Source: Lysinibacillus composti
GTDB taxonomy: Bacteria; Bacillota; Bacilli; Bacillales_A; Planococcaceae
Length of the DNA stretch: 64,000 nucleotides
Direction of reading: 5' to 3'
Assembly: GCF_016908465.1 (NCBI RefSeq)
Contig: NZ_JAFBDY010000019.1
Span: 1-64,000, forward strand
Of this stretch, positions 45,903-56,103 are shown one piece after another. The position numbers were made by a program, and so were the translations under genes. Under the pieces are notes generated by a model, which worked only from the letters and a program-made list of their open reading frames with translations, had not been told where the DNA came from and ran no database searches. The number at the start of each line of letters is the position of its first letter. Position 1 is the first letter of the stretch.

Positions 45903-47443
45903 TGCGTAAAATTGATATTTTTGATACAACTCTACGTGATGGCGAACAGTCTGCTGGAATCAATTTAAATACTGCAGAAAAAATCGAGATCGCAAAACAA
46001 TTAGAACGCCTTGGTGTTTCAATTATTGAAGCAGGTTTTCCTGCTTCAAGTCCTGGCGATTTTGATGCAGTAAATCGTATTGCTGGAACAGTTAAAAACT
46101 CAATCGTTACTGGTCTTGCTCGTTGTGTACAAAAAGATATCGATACGACTTGGGAAGCACTTAAAGTTGCGGAACAACCACATATTCACGTGTTCCTAGC
46201 AACATCTCCAATCCATATGGAATATAAATTAAAGAAAACTCCTGATCAAGTTTTGGAGCAAGCCGTAGAAGCTGTAAAATATGCAAAAAAATTCTTCGGG
46301 CTTGTTCAATGGTCGGCTGAGGATGCATTCCGTTCAGATCGTGAATTTTTAGTACGTATCATTGAAAAAGTAATCGCTGCAGGGGCAACGACAATTAATG
46401 TTCCAGATACAGTAGGTTACGCATCACCTCAAGAGTATGGTGAATTATTCAAATACCTACGCGAAAATGTACGCGGTGCAGACAACGTAAAATTCTCTGC
46501 TCACTGTCATGATGATTTAGGTATGGCTACTATTAACTCAATTTCTGCAATTCAAAATGGTGCAGACCAAGTTGAATGTACAATTAACGGTATTGGTGAA
46601 CGTGCTGGTAACGCAGCATTAGAAGAAATCGGTGTAGCATTACACATCCGTAATGACATTTACCAAGTGGAAACAGGCCTAAACTTAAAAGAAATCAAAC
46701 GTACTTCTCAATTAGTTAGTCGCTTAACTGGTGTTGTCATTCAGCCAAACAAAGCAGTTGTAGGGAAAAATGCCTTTGCACATGAATCTGGTATTCACCA
46801 AGATGGTGTGTTGAAAAACCCTGAAACATACGAAATTATTTCACCAGCTTTAATTGGTGAAGGGGAAGTGCCATTAGTTTTAGGTAAACACTCTGGTCGC
46901 GCTGCATTCCGCGATCGTGCATTTAAAATGGGCTATGATTTATCTGATGAAAAACTAAATAAGGCTTTCCAAGAGTTTAAAAAATTAGCGGATCGTAAAA
47001 AAGAAATTACTGAAGAAGATTTAGTCACTCTATTAACTGAAACTCAAGTTTCTGTTGAAGATATTCCTTTATTCGAACTTAAGAGTGTTCAAGTTTCTTA
47101 CGGAACAGAAAACATTCCAACTGCAACAGCTTCAGTTGTTACTCCTGATGGCGAGTTGAAAACTCTTGCATCTACAGGTAACGGTTCAGTGGAAGCCATT
47201 TTCAATACACTTGAGCAATTAGTTGATGGTCCTGTTAGTATCCAGGATTACCGTGTGAAATCAGTTGGTAAAGGCCGTGACGCGCTAGGTGAAGCCGTTG
47301 TTAACATCTTATATAATGGTTTAACAACAACTGGCCGCGATGCTTCACAAGACGTACTTGAAGCAACTGCAGAAGCCTACTTAAATGCGATCAATCGTCA
47401 TTTAATTCGCCAAAGTATTCAACCAAAACAACCTATACTTTAA
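45902..47443 (+). CDS. leuA: 2-isopropylmalate synthase
   Basis: A 513-residue enzyme. [12 protein letters not shown] and the metal site HCHDDLGMA in the TIM barrel are followed by a linker and a C-terminal LeuA dimer/allosteric domain from about 390. It condenses acetyl-CoA and 2-oxoisovalerate, and leucine normally inhibits it through the C-terminal domain. Start is GTG in TAGTG, one-base overlap with ilvC. A gap with hairpins separates it from leuB. Confidence 0.96.
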
Positions 47444-47478
47444 TAATTAGTTTTACATTTAAGTTGAATTTCAACTAA

Positions 47479-47507
47479 GCGCCATCAAATACATCATTTG
47501 GTGGCGT
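47479..47507 (+). other. Intra-operon hairpin after leuA
   Basis: GCGCCATCAAAT pairs with ATTTGGTGGCGT; only TTTCT follows. It could cause partial termination between leuA and leuB or protect the upstream mRNA end. Confidence 0.5.
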
Positions 47508-47516
47508 TTCTATAAA

Positions 47517-47650
47517 GAAAAGCGGAGAACTTCCGGTTAAACTCCGACAACAACTGGCCGACAAAAGATCGCTCTTTGACCTTGTGGGCGGTTCTGAAGT
47601 TGTCGAGGAGCTTGGTGTTTGGAGCTAGACACTAGAAGCGCAATGCTTCT
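47517..47650 (+). repeat. Structured intergenic repeat between leuA and leuB
   Basis: The sequence opens AAAAGCGGAG and closes GGAGCTTGG, GGAGCTAGACACT. It folds with CGGAG/CTCCG, CGACAA/TTGTCG and AGAAGC/GCTTCT stems. From memory it resembles a repeat with a GGAGCTAGACA end that is common between genes in Bacillaceae. No coding potential is seen. Confidence 0.5.
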
Positions 47651-47692
47651 CATTCTGCCGAAAAACTAGGCAATAGATAAATAGATATATCG

Positions 47693-47731
47693 CGAACACG
47701 TAATATAAAACATTACATAATCACGTGTTCG
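47693..47731 (+). other. Hairpin in the leuA-leuB gap
   Basis: CGAACACGT (47693-47701) pairs perfectly with ACGTGTTCG (47723-47731), with further A-T pairs inside. No T-run follows. It lies 58 bases before the leuB start. Confidence 0.6.
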
Positions 47732-47789
47732 ATGAAATTTTAAAAAATCACGGCGGTACACCGCTAAACTTGCAAAGAGGTGTTTTTCC

Positions 47790-48887
47790 ATGGAAAAGAA
47801 AATTACAGTACTACCTGGAGATGGGATTGGTCCAGAAGTTGTTGCTGCTGCTATTCGTGTATTACAAGCAATTGGAAAACGCTATAACCATGACTTCCAA
47901 TTAGGATATGCTGCAATCGGCGGTGCTGCGATTGATCAATTTAACAATCCACTACCTGAAGAAACAATTGAAATGTGTAAACAAAGTGACGCTATTTTAC
48001 TAGGTGCCGTTGGCGGTCCGAAATGGGATAACAACTCACCAGAATTACGTCCTGAAAAAGGCTTATTAAGAATCCGTAAAACATTTGATTTATTTGCTAA
48101 CCTACGTCCGGTAAAAGCTTTCCCAAGTTTATTAAATGCTTCTCCATTAAAACGTGAAGTAGCAGAAAACGTAGATTTAATGATCGTTCGTGAATTAACT
48201 GGCGGTATTTACTTCGGTGAAAAACAGCGCACGGAAACAGATGCAAGTGACTTAAATATCTATACGCGTTCTGAAATTGAACGTATTGTGGATAATGCAT
48301 TTGAAATGGCTCGTTTACGCAGAGGTAAACTTTGCTCAGTTGACAAAGCAAACGTATTAGAAACTTCAAGACTTTGGCGTGCCGTAGTTGATGAAAAGAA
48401 AGAACTAAATCCTGATATCGAAGTAGAACATAATCTAGTTGATTCTGTTGCAATGAAGTTAATTACAAACCCTGGTCATTATGATGTAGTTGTTACAGAT
48501 AATATGTTCGGCGATATTTTAAGTGATGAAGCATCTGTTATTACAGGTTCATTAGGGGTATTACCTTCAGCTTCAATTCGTGGCGATAATTTCGGATTAT
48601 ATGAACCAGTTCACGGTTCAGCACCAGAAATTGCTGGATTAGGTATTGCAAATCCCGCTGCAACGATTTTATCTGTAGCAATGATGCTTCAATATTCATT
48701 CGGGATGAAAGAAGAAGCTGCAGAAATTGAACGTGCAGTAAATGCAGTATTCGAAGATGGACACTTCACTGCAGATCTTGCAAAAAATAACGAAACAGCT
48801 CTTTCTACAGATGAATGGACAGACAAAGTTATCGCAGAAATCGATACAAGTTTCGTATCCGATAGCATTATGGAAACTTATATTTAA
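47790..48887 (+). CDS. leuB: 3-isopropylmalate dehydrogenase
   Basis: A 365-residue NAD enzyme. LPGDGIGPEV, the substrate arginines in RPEKGLLRIRK, the catalytic VRELTGGIYFGE and the metal-binding DNMFGDILSDEAS are all present. It oxidises 3-isopropylmalate to the decarboxylated keto acid. AAAGAGGTG precedes the ATG. It follows leuA after about 350 bp that contain repeat and hairpin structures. Confidence 0.96.
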   Translation: MEKKITVLPGDGIGPEVVAAAIRVLQAIGKRYNHDFQLGYAAIGGAAIDQFNNPLPEETIEMCKQSDAILLGAVGGPKWDNNSPELRPEKGLLRIRKTFDLFANLRPVKAFPSLLNASPLKREVAENVDLMIVRELTGGIYFGEKQRTETDASDLNIYTRSEIERIVDNAFEMARLRRGKLCSVDKANVLETSRLWRAVVDEKKELNPDIEVEHNLVDSVAMKLITNPGHYDVVVTDNMFGDILSDEASVITGSLGVLPSASIRGDNFGLYEPVHGSAPEIAGLGIANPAATILSVAMMLQYSFGMKEEAAEIERAVNAVFEDGHFTADLAKNNETALSTDEWTDKVIAEIDTSFVSDSIMETYI

Positions 48888-48902
48888 GGATTGGTGAAGA
48901 GA

Positions 48903-50312
48903 ATGGCTAAAAACATTATTGAAAAAGTTTGGGATTCACATGTTGTCTATCATGAAGATGGCAAACCGGATTTACTATATATCGATCTTCATTTAATTCA
49001 TGAAGTAACGTCTCCTCAAGCATTTGAAGGTTTACGTTTAAATAATCGTAAAGTACGCCGTCCAGACCTTTGCTTTGCAACAATGGACCACAACGTACCA
49101 ACAAAAAATTTGCCAACAATCAACGATCCAATCGCACGTACACAAGTAGAAACACTTGCTAAAAATGCGAAAGAATTTGGTATTGAATTAGCAGATATGG
49201 GTCATCCAGATCAAGGGATTGTACACGTTATTGGACCTGAATTAGGTTTAACTCAACCAGGTAAAACAATCGTTTGTGGTGACTCTCATACATCAACTCA
49301 CGGTGCATTTGGTGCCATCGCTTTCGGTATTGGTACATCTGAAGTTGAGCACGTTTTATCAACTCAAACATTATGGCAAAGCAAACCAAAAACAATGGAA
49401 ATCCGAGTAAACGGTAAACTAGGCGTTGGCGTTGAAGCGAAAGATATTATCTTAGCTATTATCGCAAAATTCGGAATTGATGTTGGTACTGGCCATATCG
49501 TTGAATTTACTGGTGAAGCAATTCACGGGTTATCGATGGAAGAGCGTATGACGATTTGTAACATGTCCATTGAAGCAGGTGCAAAAGCTGGTTTAGTATC
49601 ACCTGATGAAATTACAGTTGAATACTTACGTGGAAAACGTTTTGCCCCACAAGGTGAAACATTTGAAGAAGCTGCTAACTACTGGTTAAGCCTAGCATCT
49701 GATGAAGGTGCAACTTATGATACAGTACTTGAAATTGATGCAACTGAAATTGAACCAATCGTCACTTGGGGAACAAACCCATCAATGGGCTCAGGCGTTT
49801 CACAGTCTGTGCCAACAGCAGATGATTATGAAACTGAATCAGATAAAGCAGCATTGAAAAAAGCTCTTGCATACATGGGCTTAGAAGAAGGCCAACCATT
49901 AACTTCTATAGAAGTACAAAATGTATTTATTGGTTCATGTACAAACTCACGTTTAAGTGACTTACGTGCAGCAGCAGAAGTAATTAAAGGTCAAAAAGTA
50001 CATCCAAGTGTGAAAGCAATTGTTGTACCTGGATCTCATACAACTAAACGTCTAGCTGAAGAAGAAGGGTTAGATAAAGTCTTCATCGAAGCAGGATTTG
50101 AATGGCGTGAATCTGGATGCTCAATGTGTTTAGCAATGAACGATGATATTGTACCTGCTGGAGAACGTTGTGCGTCTACATCAAACCGTAACTTCGAAGG
50201 TCGTCAAGGTGCTGGTTCACGTACTCACTTAGTAAGTCCTCCAATGGCAGCTGCTGCAGCAATCGCAGGCCATTTCGTTGATGTTCGTGAATTCGTAAAG
50301 CAACACGCATAA
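48903..50312 (+). CDS. leuC: 3-isopropylmalate dehydratase, large subunit
   Basis: A 469-residue aconitase-family protein. [13 protein letters not shown], the iron-sulfur cysteine in GSCTNSR and [10 protein letters not shown] are visible. It starts at the ATG at 48903 after GGTG; a TTG at 48891 is in frame but has no spacing. It follows leuB by 15 bases and pairs with leuD. It is longer than the putative maleate hydratase subunit at 1581-2858. Confidence 0.96.
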   Translation: MAKNIIEKVWDSHVVYHEDGKPDLLYIDLHLIHEVTSPQAFEGLRLNNRKVRRPDLCFATMDHNVPTKNLPTINDPIARTQVETLAKNAKEFGIELADMGHPDQGIVHVIGPELGLTQPGKTIVCGDSHTSTHGAFGAIAFGIGTSEVEHVLSTQTLWQSKPKTMEIRVNGKLGVGVEAKDIILAIIAKFGIDVGTGHIVEFTGEAIHGLSMEERMTICNMSIEAGAKAGLVSPDEITVEYLRGKRFAPQGETFEEAANYWLSLASDEGATYDTVLEIDATEIEPIVTWGTNPSMGSGVSQSVPTADDYETESDKAALKKALAYMGLEEGQPLTSIEVQNVFIGSCTNSRLSDLRAAAEVIKGQKVHPSVKAIVVPGSHTTKRLAEEEGLDKVFIEAGFEWRESGCSMCLAMNDDIVPAGERCASTSNRNFEGRQGAGSRTHLVSPPMAAAAAIAGHFVDVREFVKQHA

Positions 50313-50340
50313 CATTGTAAAGCTTGAAAGGGTGAAATAT

Positions 50341-50931
50341 ATGAAACCAATTAATATCGTAAATAGTGTCATTGCTCCACTTGATCGTAAAAACGTGGAT
50401 ACTGACCAAATCATTTCAAAAGAATTTTTAAAACGAATCGAACGTACTGGTTTTGGTCAATTCCTATTTTATCACTGGCGCTTTGATGCACAAGGTAATG
50501 AAATATCTGACTTCGTTTTAAATAAACCAGAATATAAATCTTCTGAAATTTTAGTAGCACAAGAAAACTTTGGTTGTGGTTCATCACGTGAACACGCACC
50601 ATGGGCAATTTTAGACTACGGTTTCCGTGTAGTCATTGCACCAAGTTTTGCGGATATTTTCCACAACAACTGCTTCAAAAATGGAATCCTTCCTATTAAA
50701 TTAGCAGTTGAAGAATGTGATGAATTGCTAGCAAAAGGTCTTGAAAAACCTTATGCAATCGAAGTAAACCTTGAAGCACAAACAGTTACAGGGGAAGACG
50801 GTAAAGTGTACAACTTCAACATTGACCCTTACTACAAAGAAATGCTCCTAAATGGTTGGGACGAAATCGCGTTAACATTCAAATACGAAGACGCCATTTC
50901 AGCCTACGAAGCAAAACGCGTAGCATACTAA
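50341..50931 (+). CDS. leuD: 3-isopropylmalate dehydratase, small subunit
   Basis: A 196-residue swivel subunit. DRKNVDTDQIISKEFLKR and ENFGCGSSREHAPWA (short motifs) are the LeuD signatures. AAAGGGTG is six bases before the ATG at 50341; an upstream GTG at 50332 is inside that site. Last gene of the ilv-leu operon, followed by a palindromic repeat and a terminator. Confidence 0.96.
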   Translation: MKPINIVNSVIAPLDRKNVDTDQIISKEFLKRIERTGFGQFLFYHWRFDAQGNEISDFVLNKPEYKSSEILVAQENFGCGSSREHAPWAILDYGFRVVIAPSFADIFHNNCFKNGILPIKLAVEECDELLAKGLEKPYAIEVNLEAQTVTGEDGKVYNFNIDPYYKEMLLNGWDEIALTFKYEDAISAYEAKRVAY

Positions 50932-50936
50932 AAATA

Positions 50937-50964
50937 GGGACATCGGGGACAGGTACCTCGTCCC
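50937..50964. repeat. Short dispersed palindrome, copy 2
   Basis: GGGACATCGGGGACAGGT then ACCTCGTCCC; the same plan as 156-182, placed between leuD and its terminator. Confidence 0.6.
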
Positions 50965-50981
50965 ACTTTTAACTAAAAAGT

Positions 50982-51013
50982 AGTCGACACTTTATCATGA
51001 GTGTCGACTTTTT
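50982..51013 (+). terminator. Terminator of the ilv-leu operon
   Basis: Perfect 10-bp stem AGTCGACACT (50982-50991 with 51000-51009), T5. Confidence 0.92.
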
Positions 51014-51173
51014 ATTTTGGCTAGGTTATTACTAGCGGATAAGCAGTAATTAACGATTTAGTAAATTTTTGTGATAATATTATGGTTATGTCGTGAATGG
51101 GCTGTGGAATGTCACATTAAAGTATTTGATCGTTCATTTCCAATTCCTTATTTTATTAGAATGGAGCAATCCA

Positions 51174-52140
51174 ATGAAAGCACTTATCTTTGAAAAATTT
51201 GGGGGACCGGACGTCTTACAATATAAAGAAATTCCTAATCCAATTCTAAAAGAGAATGAAATTTTAGTGAGAATGAAAGCAATTGGATTGAACTTTGCTG
51301 ATATTTATAGAAGAAAGGGAAACTATCATCTAGCTGGTGAACCACCCTATATTTTAGGCTATGAAGGTTCCGGAATTGTTGAGCAAGTCAATGGAGAGAT
51401 AACGGACATAAAGGCAGGGGATCGTGTTGCGTTTGCTGATGTTCCATTTGCGAATGCTGAACTTGTAGCGGTTCCTCGTGATAAAGTCATTTTTTTACCA
51501 GATGAGATTTCTTTCGAAACAGCTTCTGCCGTTTTATTGCAAGGATTGACTGCCCAATACTTGGCGAAAGATAGTTACAACATTAAACCGGGAACTAATA
51601 TGCTAGTTCATGCGGCTGCGGGTGGGGTTGGTCAGAATCTTGTTCAAATCGGGAAACTTTTAGGTGCGCGCGTTATCGGTCTTACCTCTACCGCTGAAAA
51701 GTCAAAAGTTGCCTATGATGTAGGGGCGGATACTGTATTTTTATATGATGAGCGATGTGTTGAGAAAGTAAAGGAAACAACAAACGGTTTAGGTGTAGAT
51801 GTAGTGTATGACTCTGTGGGTTCAACTTTAGAAGAGAGTTTTAAGGCTATTAAAATTGGTGGTACCGTTGTGTTTTTCGGCATGTCCGGCGGTGACCCAA
51901 GTCCTATAGATCCGCGTATGCTTATGGACACGTCTAAAACGCTGACTGGCGGAGACCTTTGGAACGTACTCAACTTCATTAGAAGAAAGAAATGTGCGAT
52001 CTAAACAACTATTTGACTGGATTGTACAAGGTAAATTAACTATAAAAGAACCTACTCTATTTTCTTTAGAGGAAGGTGCAAAAGCTCATCAACTATTAGA
52101 AAATAGAAAAAGTGCTGGGAAGATTTTGTTGATTCCATAA
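51174..52140 (+). pseudogene. Quinone oxidoreductase-like gene with a single frameshift
   Basis: The first frame (51174 to 52004) covers the GroES-like and Rossmann halves (HAAAGGVGQNLVQIGK) but ends abruptly after GGDLWNVL. From about 51973 the next frame continues as a normal family C-terminus (TSLEERNVRSKQLFDW, then EEGAKAHQLLENRKSAGK, to LLIP and stop at 52140). One base gained or lost near 51970-51976 explains it. GGAG precedes the ATG at 51174. The shift could be real or a sequencing error; everything else is intact. Confidence 0.8.
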
Positions 52141-52181
52141 TAATTGTTATTTACAACGGGTCGCTTATCCCAATTAACTAA

Positions 52182-52219
52182 AACGCCATTTTTCTTGAAA
52201 GAAAAATGACGTTTTTTTG
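52182..52219. terminator. Terminator after the frameshifted oxidoreductase
   Basis: AACGCCATTTTTCTT pairs with AGAAAAATGACGTT with one mismatch, then T7. Confidence 0.8.
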
Positions 52220-52252
52220 TCTCTGGCCCAGCCACTCATCATTCAATTAAAT

Positions 52253-52273
52253 TGGGACAAGGAACCTGTCCCT
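52253..52273. repeat. Short dispersed palindrome, copy 3
   Basis: TGGGACAAGGAACCTGTCCCT is the complement-orientation version of the repeat at 156-182. It overlaps the stop codon of the C39-like lipoprotein gene. Confidence 0.6.
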
Positions 52274-53282
52274 ATAGAATTACCAATGCATGTGAACCCA
52301 ATTCTTTATAGCGTTGGAAAAAGAGATCCGCATCAATTGATTGATTGCCTTCTAAAGGATTCATCACTGTTACTTTTCCCTTCTTATATCCCGTTAACAC
52401 CACTGCATGAAGATTGCGAAAAATTGGATGATTTTCATTTGTCCCATTGATGATCCAATTTCCATTTGTACGAGGTTTTTTTAAGTCAATCGTCACCCAT
52501 ATCAAAACTGGTACCCCAGATTCTACGTAGGATAATATTTCATCTCGTGGCGCTTCTGTTAAATCCATCGCCCGATAATTGCTGTTATGTTTAAAAAGTA
52601 CACGATTGGCTGCTTCAACAATTGGTGGCGCATATACATAATAGCCACCAGTCTGTGATGACGGGTCACCTCCGTATGCTTCATTTGGATCTGGTCCAAA
52701 TAATTGATTGCCTTTCTTTGTAACTTTACCACTTGGCATATATTTTTCAGCTAATTCCACTTTATCCGAAGTTATCCCATAATAGTTGAGGATTGCTGCT
52801 AATGATGTAATCTCACAACCGTGGGGTAGTTCGGGATTTTGCATTAAAATAGGGACGGAAAGAGGATTTTCTGATTGAACATTAAATGTTTGAACTTTAA
52901 TTAATGGATTTTGTTTATCAAACACAAATGATTTCCGTGTTTGTTCCATCCACTCTCCAGTCTCTGTCACTCGATAGATGACGATATCATACGGGGATTT
53001 ATCTTCCACCAAATCAAAATTTACAAATCCTTTGTCATTCACTAAGGAACTTGCGATTTTTTTCCCTGTATCGAAATCAAATAGTCCAACCGCCACATTT
53101 GAAACTTTCCGTTGACTCGTAAATTCAACCGCTTGAACAGTTAATGTATCGTAGTCAATGGATGCATAAATCTGGTCTTGATCCAAACTATTTTCAGTTT
53201 CAGTATTGCAAGCAACCAAAAGGGAAGAAAGGGAAATCGCAATCGCACATGTAAGTCTATTTGGTTGTATTTTCTTCAACAT
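52272..53282 (-). CDS. C39-like peptidase-fold lipoprotein
   Basis: A 336-residue exported lipoprotein: signal helix with lipobox LVAC near residue 25, then a beta-rich region (45-130) and a peptidase_C39_2-type domain from about 140. The nucleophile region is LPHGCEITSLAAILNYYG, the His lies in NLHAVVLTGY and the Asn/Asp in VMNPLEG. It is placed on the outside of the membrane. I start at the ATG at 53280-53282 rather than the upstream GTG, on Shine-Dalgarno spacing. Substrate unknown; this family includes peptidases and inactive cell-wall proteins. Confidence 0.82.
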   Translation of the reverse strand: MLKKIQPNRLTCAIAISLSSLLVACNTETENSLDQDQIYASIDYDTLTVQAVEFTSQRKVSNVAVGLFDFDTGKKIASSLVNDKGFVNFDLVEDKSPYDIVIYRVTETGEWMEQTRKSFVFDKQNPLIKVQTFNVQSENPLSVPILMQNPELPHGCEITSLAAILNYYGITSDKVELAEKYMPSGKVTKKGNQLFGPDPNEAYGGDPSSQTGGYYVYAPPIVEAANRVLFKHNSNYRAMDLTEAPRDEILSYVESGVPVLIWVTIDLKKPRTNGNWIINGTNENHPIFRNLHAVVLTGYKKGKVTVMNPLEGNQSIDADLFFQRYKELGSHALVIL

Positions 53283-53446
53283 TCGCACATCCCTAGGTGA
53301 TTTTTACACATTTCATTATACTATAGAAACAAACGAACTATTAGCGGTTAAAAAATGTTCGTCATAGCTCCAGTATATTATATAACAATAGGAAGCTTAA
53401 CCTTATTATTGTTCATAATGACTACTACTATTCTTGAACTACTCCA

Positions 53447-53866
53447 CTACTTGACCGACCATAAGAACCGGACCACTCGATCCAAGACAATGCCAATCAT
53501 GATGCCTACTGAATATCGAATAAGATCCACCCAAAGAAAACCTTTGCCTAAAATTAAACCACCTAGCATTGTATGCCGAATCTGATTCATCCAATCTCCT
53601 TGATACAGTTGACTGAGTTCTATACCAAAACTAAATAAAAAACTAAACCACATTGAAGTAAGAAAACTGTTACGAACTAACAAGAAACGGAATCCAAAAT
53701 AAACCATCATTGCCCACAAAATATCTCCCGCATTTTCCGCTACAAACAGCGGCAGTAGATCACTATATTTTCTAGAAGCGAGCCCTAATATAATGCTAAA
53801 AACAATTGCTATTAAATATGCAATCCTCATGACACTTATATAGGGAAGTTCATTTTTAGAACTCAA
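53447..53866 (-). CDS. DUF2809-family membrane protein
   Basis: A 139-residue protein with four hydrophobic segments. The family features LASRKYSDLLP, AGDILWAMMVYFGFRF and FGIELSQLYQGDW are clear. It begins at TTG (53864-53866) with a weak site; an internal ATG at residue 13 is an alternative. Function unknown. It follows a long gap with a gene remnant. Confidence 0.78.
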   Translation of the reverse strand: MSSKNELPYISVMRIAYLIAIVFSIILGLASRKYSDLLPLFVAENAGDILWAMMVYFGFRFLLVRNSFLTSMWFSFLFSFGIELSQLYQGDWMNQIRHTMLGGLILGKGFLWVDLIRYSVGIMIGIVLDRVVRFLWSVK

Positions 53867-54595
53867 GTTGACTCACTCATTTCTACTGAATAATAAGATG
53901 AATTTTCATCACAAAATACCCCCCTAACTCTTGAAGTTCAAAAGGAAGGGGTACAGTTTCATTAAGTTAAATCATAACGCACGAATGATTTTTAATCTAT
54001 TAAATATGTTGATAAAATCACCCCAATTTCGTATCAAACCACAATAATTTTCCCTGTTTACATTTTGGTATACGTGTTTGTAATCCCACTCTGGGTACTG
54101 TTTTAGAACTTGATCACCTGCAGCAAAAGCTTTGGCATCGGGAGGTCACTTGAAATAAGACTACTGTACCGTTAACTCGCGAAATGAAACCTTCAAATTA
54201 CTTTCAGCATATTTGTCAATTTCCCAATCAATTTCGACATTTTTCTTTTTTATAAATAGGATGAAGTAAGTGCTGTACTCTATATCTATGATACAAGTGA
54301 TCCGGGTTTGAAGAATTCGACAAGAATCTGCGTGATAAAGTCACATAAATACATATATCTCGTACGTTTCGACAGTTTTACTAACAGTGTTGCTATATAC
54401 CTCTCTGTGGGAGTTTAATTTGATTAAACAATCACTACACAAGCGTTTCGGGAGAGTTGATGCTGTTGTTTAATTAAATTAAACCTCTTTCAAAGCTGAT
54501 ATTTGTCCAACTCCAACTGTTTAATCCTATTAAATTTTTGTTTCATAAGGAACATTTTGTTAAAATGGATATACGATAGAAGCGGGGTGTTGTTG
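53867..54595. other. Long gap holding a gene remnant
   Basis: About 730 bp. It contains the minus-strand fragment at 53972-54145 and a CCCC/GGGG hairpin at about 53918-53953 that could have ended that gene. The rest is AT-rich; I see no other feature apart from the promoter region of the XRE regulator. Confidence 0.45.
53972..54145 (-). pseudogene. C-terminal remnant of an unidentified protein-coding gene
   Basis: On the minus strand a 57-residue frame reads DAKAFAAGDQVLKQYPEWDY, then HVYQNVNRENYCG, IRNWGDF and INIFNRLK, ending at TGA (53972-53974). It looks like natural protein sequence in composition, yet no start, Shine-Dalgarno or upstream continuation exists. I do not recognise the parent family. 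Confidence 0.4.
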
Positions 54596-55849
54596 ATGAA
54601 TGGACTGGGGGAACGTATTAAAAAACTTCGTATTGAAAAGAAGTTAACGTTAGCACAATTAGCTGGTGAGCGCCTCACAAAAGGAATGTTGAGCCTCATT
54701 GAAAATGGAAAAGCAAAGCCTTCCATGGAGAGTTTACATTACATCGCAGAACAACTAGGAGTAGACATCGTAGAATTGCTAAACGAAGGAAATGTGAAAC
54801 AATTTCGCAAACTATTACTGGAGATCGAACAAGCCTATAAAGAAACCGCTAGTACATTTACCAAAGATGAGCTAGTCCAGTTAAATAAATTATTTCAACA
54901 ACTAGATGATATTCGAGAACAACTACAAGGGAACACATACGAAGAAGTAAGATTATTAGATTTGCATACACGATTAAATCACCAACTTCATAATGTGCAA
55001 GATTTATCGGTTATGTATGATGTCATTACTGCTTACGAAAAAATTCATGTTTATCGACGAATTATTAGTTGCTATTCTTTTTTATGTGGGATGGCCTTTG
55101 AACGAAATGATTATATGATAGCTCTTCATTTTATGCAAGAGGCAGAACAGCGAGTTCAATCATATATTCATTTAATCGACCCTTTATCCACTTTAGATAT
55201 GCATTATCAATTATCTGTTTTATACGCTGCTGTGGATGATAGTGAAAATACACAACACCATTTAGAACATGCCTTAGAAATCGCGCATAAAGAAAAAATT
55301 TATTATCGTATCGACGATTTTTATCGATTCATACTTCTCCAAGCCATTAGCCAAGGAGAGCAGGAAAAGAGTAAATATTACTTAACGAAACTAAAGCAAC
55401 ATGCGGACTTTACAGAAGATCCAGTTGTGAAACAATATTTAACTTTTTGTAAAGCTCATTACATCAACTTTATTGACAAGGAATATGAAAGAATTCCAAG
55501 GCTCGCAAAAGAAATAAATCACGATTTGACACAGGAACATGCACTTTTCGTTGCGAAGCTTTTCTGTATTGAAGAAACCTATGCGTTTTGGGCAAGGGGA
55601 TATTATAAAGAAGCAATTGAATGCAGTAAAGAAATGAATATACCACCCAACGTTTATCACCCGATGGAGTTATCGCTCTTTTATCAATGTTTCGCAGTCC
55701 GCGCCTTATGTTTTGTTGAAGAAGGAGATAAAGAAGCGGCTAAAAGAGATATTGTTCAAGCCTATGATGGCGTGAAAAACTTTCCTAACACCATTTATAA
55801 AACCTATATCCACAACGCATACGGAAAAATACTATATGGCAGTAAGTAA
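54596..55849 (+). CDS. XRE-family regulator with TPR domain
   Basis: A 417-residue protein: HTH (residues 1-60, GERIKKLRIEKKLTLAQLAG and SLIENGKAKPS as short motifs) followed by about 350 residues of helical repeats of TPR type. This is the layout of PlcR/NprR/Rgg-like regulators, some of which bind short peptides. No small signal-peptide gene is visible next to it. GCGGGGTG precedes the ATG at 54596. Targets unknown. A terminator follows. Confidence 0.85.
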   Translation: MNGLGERIKKLRIEKKLTLAQLAGERLTKGMLSLIENGKAKPSMESLHYIAEQLGVDIVELLNEGNVKQFRKLLLEIEQAYKETASTFTKDELVQLNKLFQQLDDIREQLQGNTYEEVRLLDLHTRLNHQLHNVQDLSVMYDVITAYEKIHVYRRIISCYSFLCGMAFERNDYMIALHFMQEAEQRVQSYIHLIDPLSTLDMHYQLSVLYAAVDDSENTQHHLEHALEIAHKEKIYYRIDDFYRFILLQAISQGEQEKSKYYLTKLKQHADFTEDPVVKQYLTFCKAHYINFIDKEYERIPRLAKEINHDLTQEHALFVAKLFCIEETYAFWARGYYKEAIECSKEMNIPPNVYHPMELSLFYQCFAVRALCFVEEGDKEAAKRDIVQAYDGVKNFPNTIYKTYIHNAYGKILYGSK

Positions 55850-55973
55850 GAAATGCAAGCCAGTGTGGTAAAAATACGTGATAACACCAAGCGTCAGGGT
55901 CAATTGTTGGATATTTGCTCAACATAGCTCATTCCGAAACGCCTAATCTGTAAACAGGAAATACAAGAAGAAA

Positions 55974-56004
55974 AACCGAGCAAATTTTTGCCCGGTTCTT
56001 TTTT
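55974..56004 (+). terminator. Terminator downstream of the XRE-TPR gene
   Basis: AACCGAGCAAA pairs with TTTGCCCGGTT apart from a mismatch, then T6. Confidence 0.8.
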
Positions 56005-56103
56005 GATTATGCTCTGGTTTGTTATTCTAAACTAAGTGTTAAGTATTCTTTGGTAGTTTGAAAGATTTTATAGGCTCCATAGTAATTAGGAGTTTATTGA
56101 GTG

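Noticed and set aside
53355-53585. 76-residue plus-strand frame.
   Set aside because: Largely antisense to the DUF2809 gene and lacks a Shine-Dalgarno.
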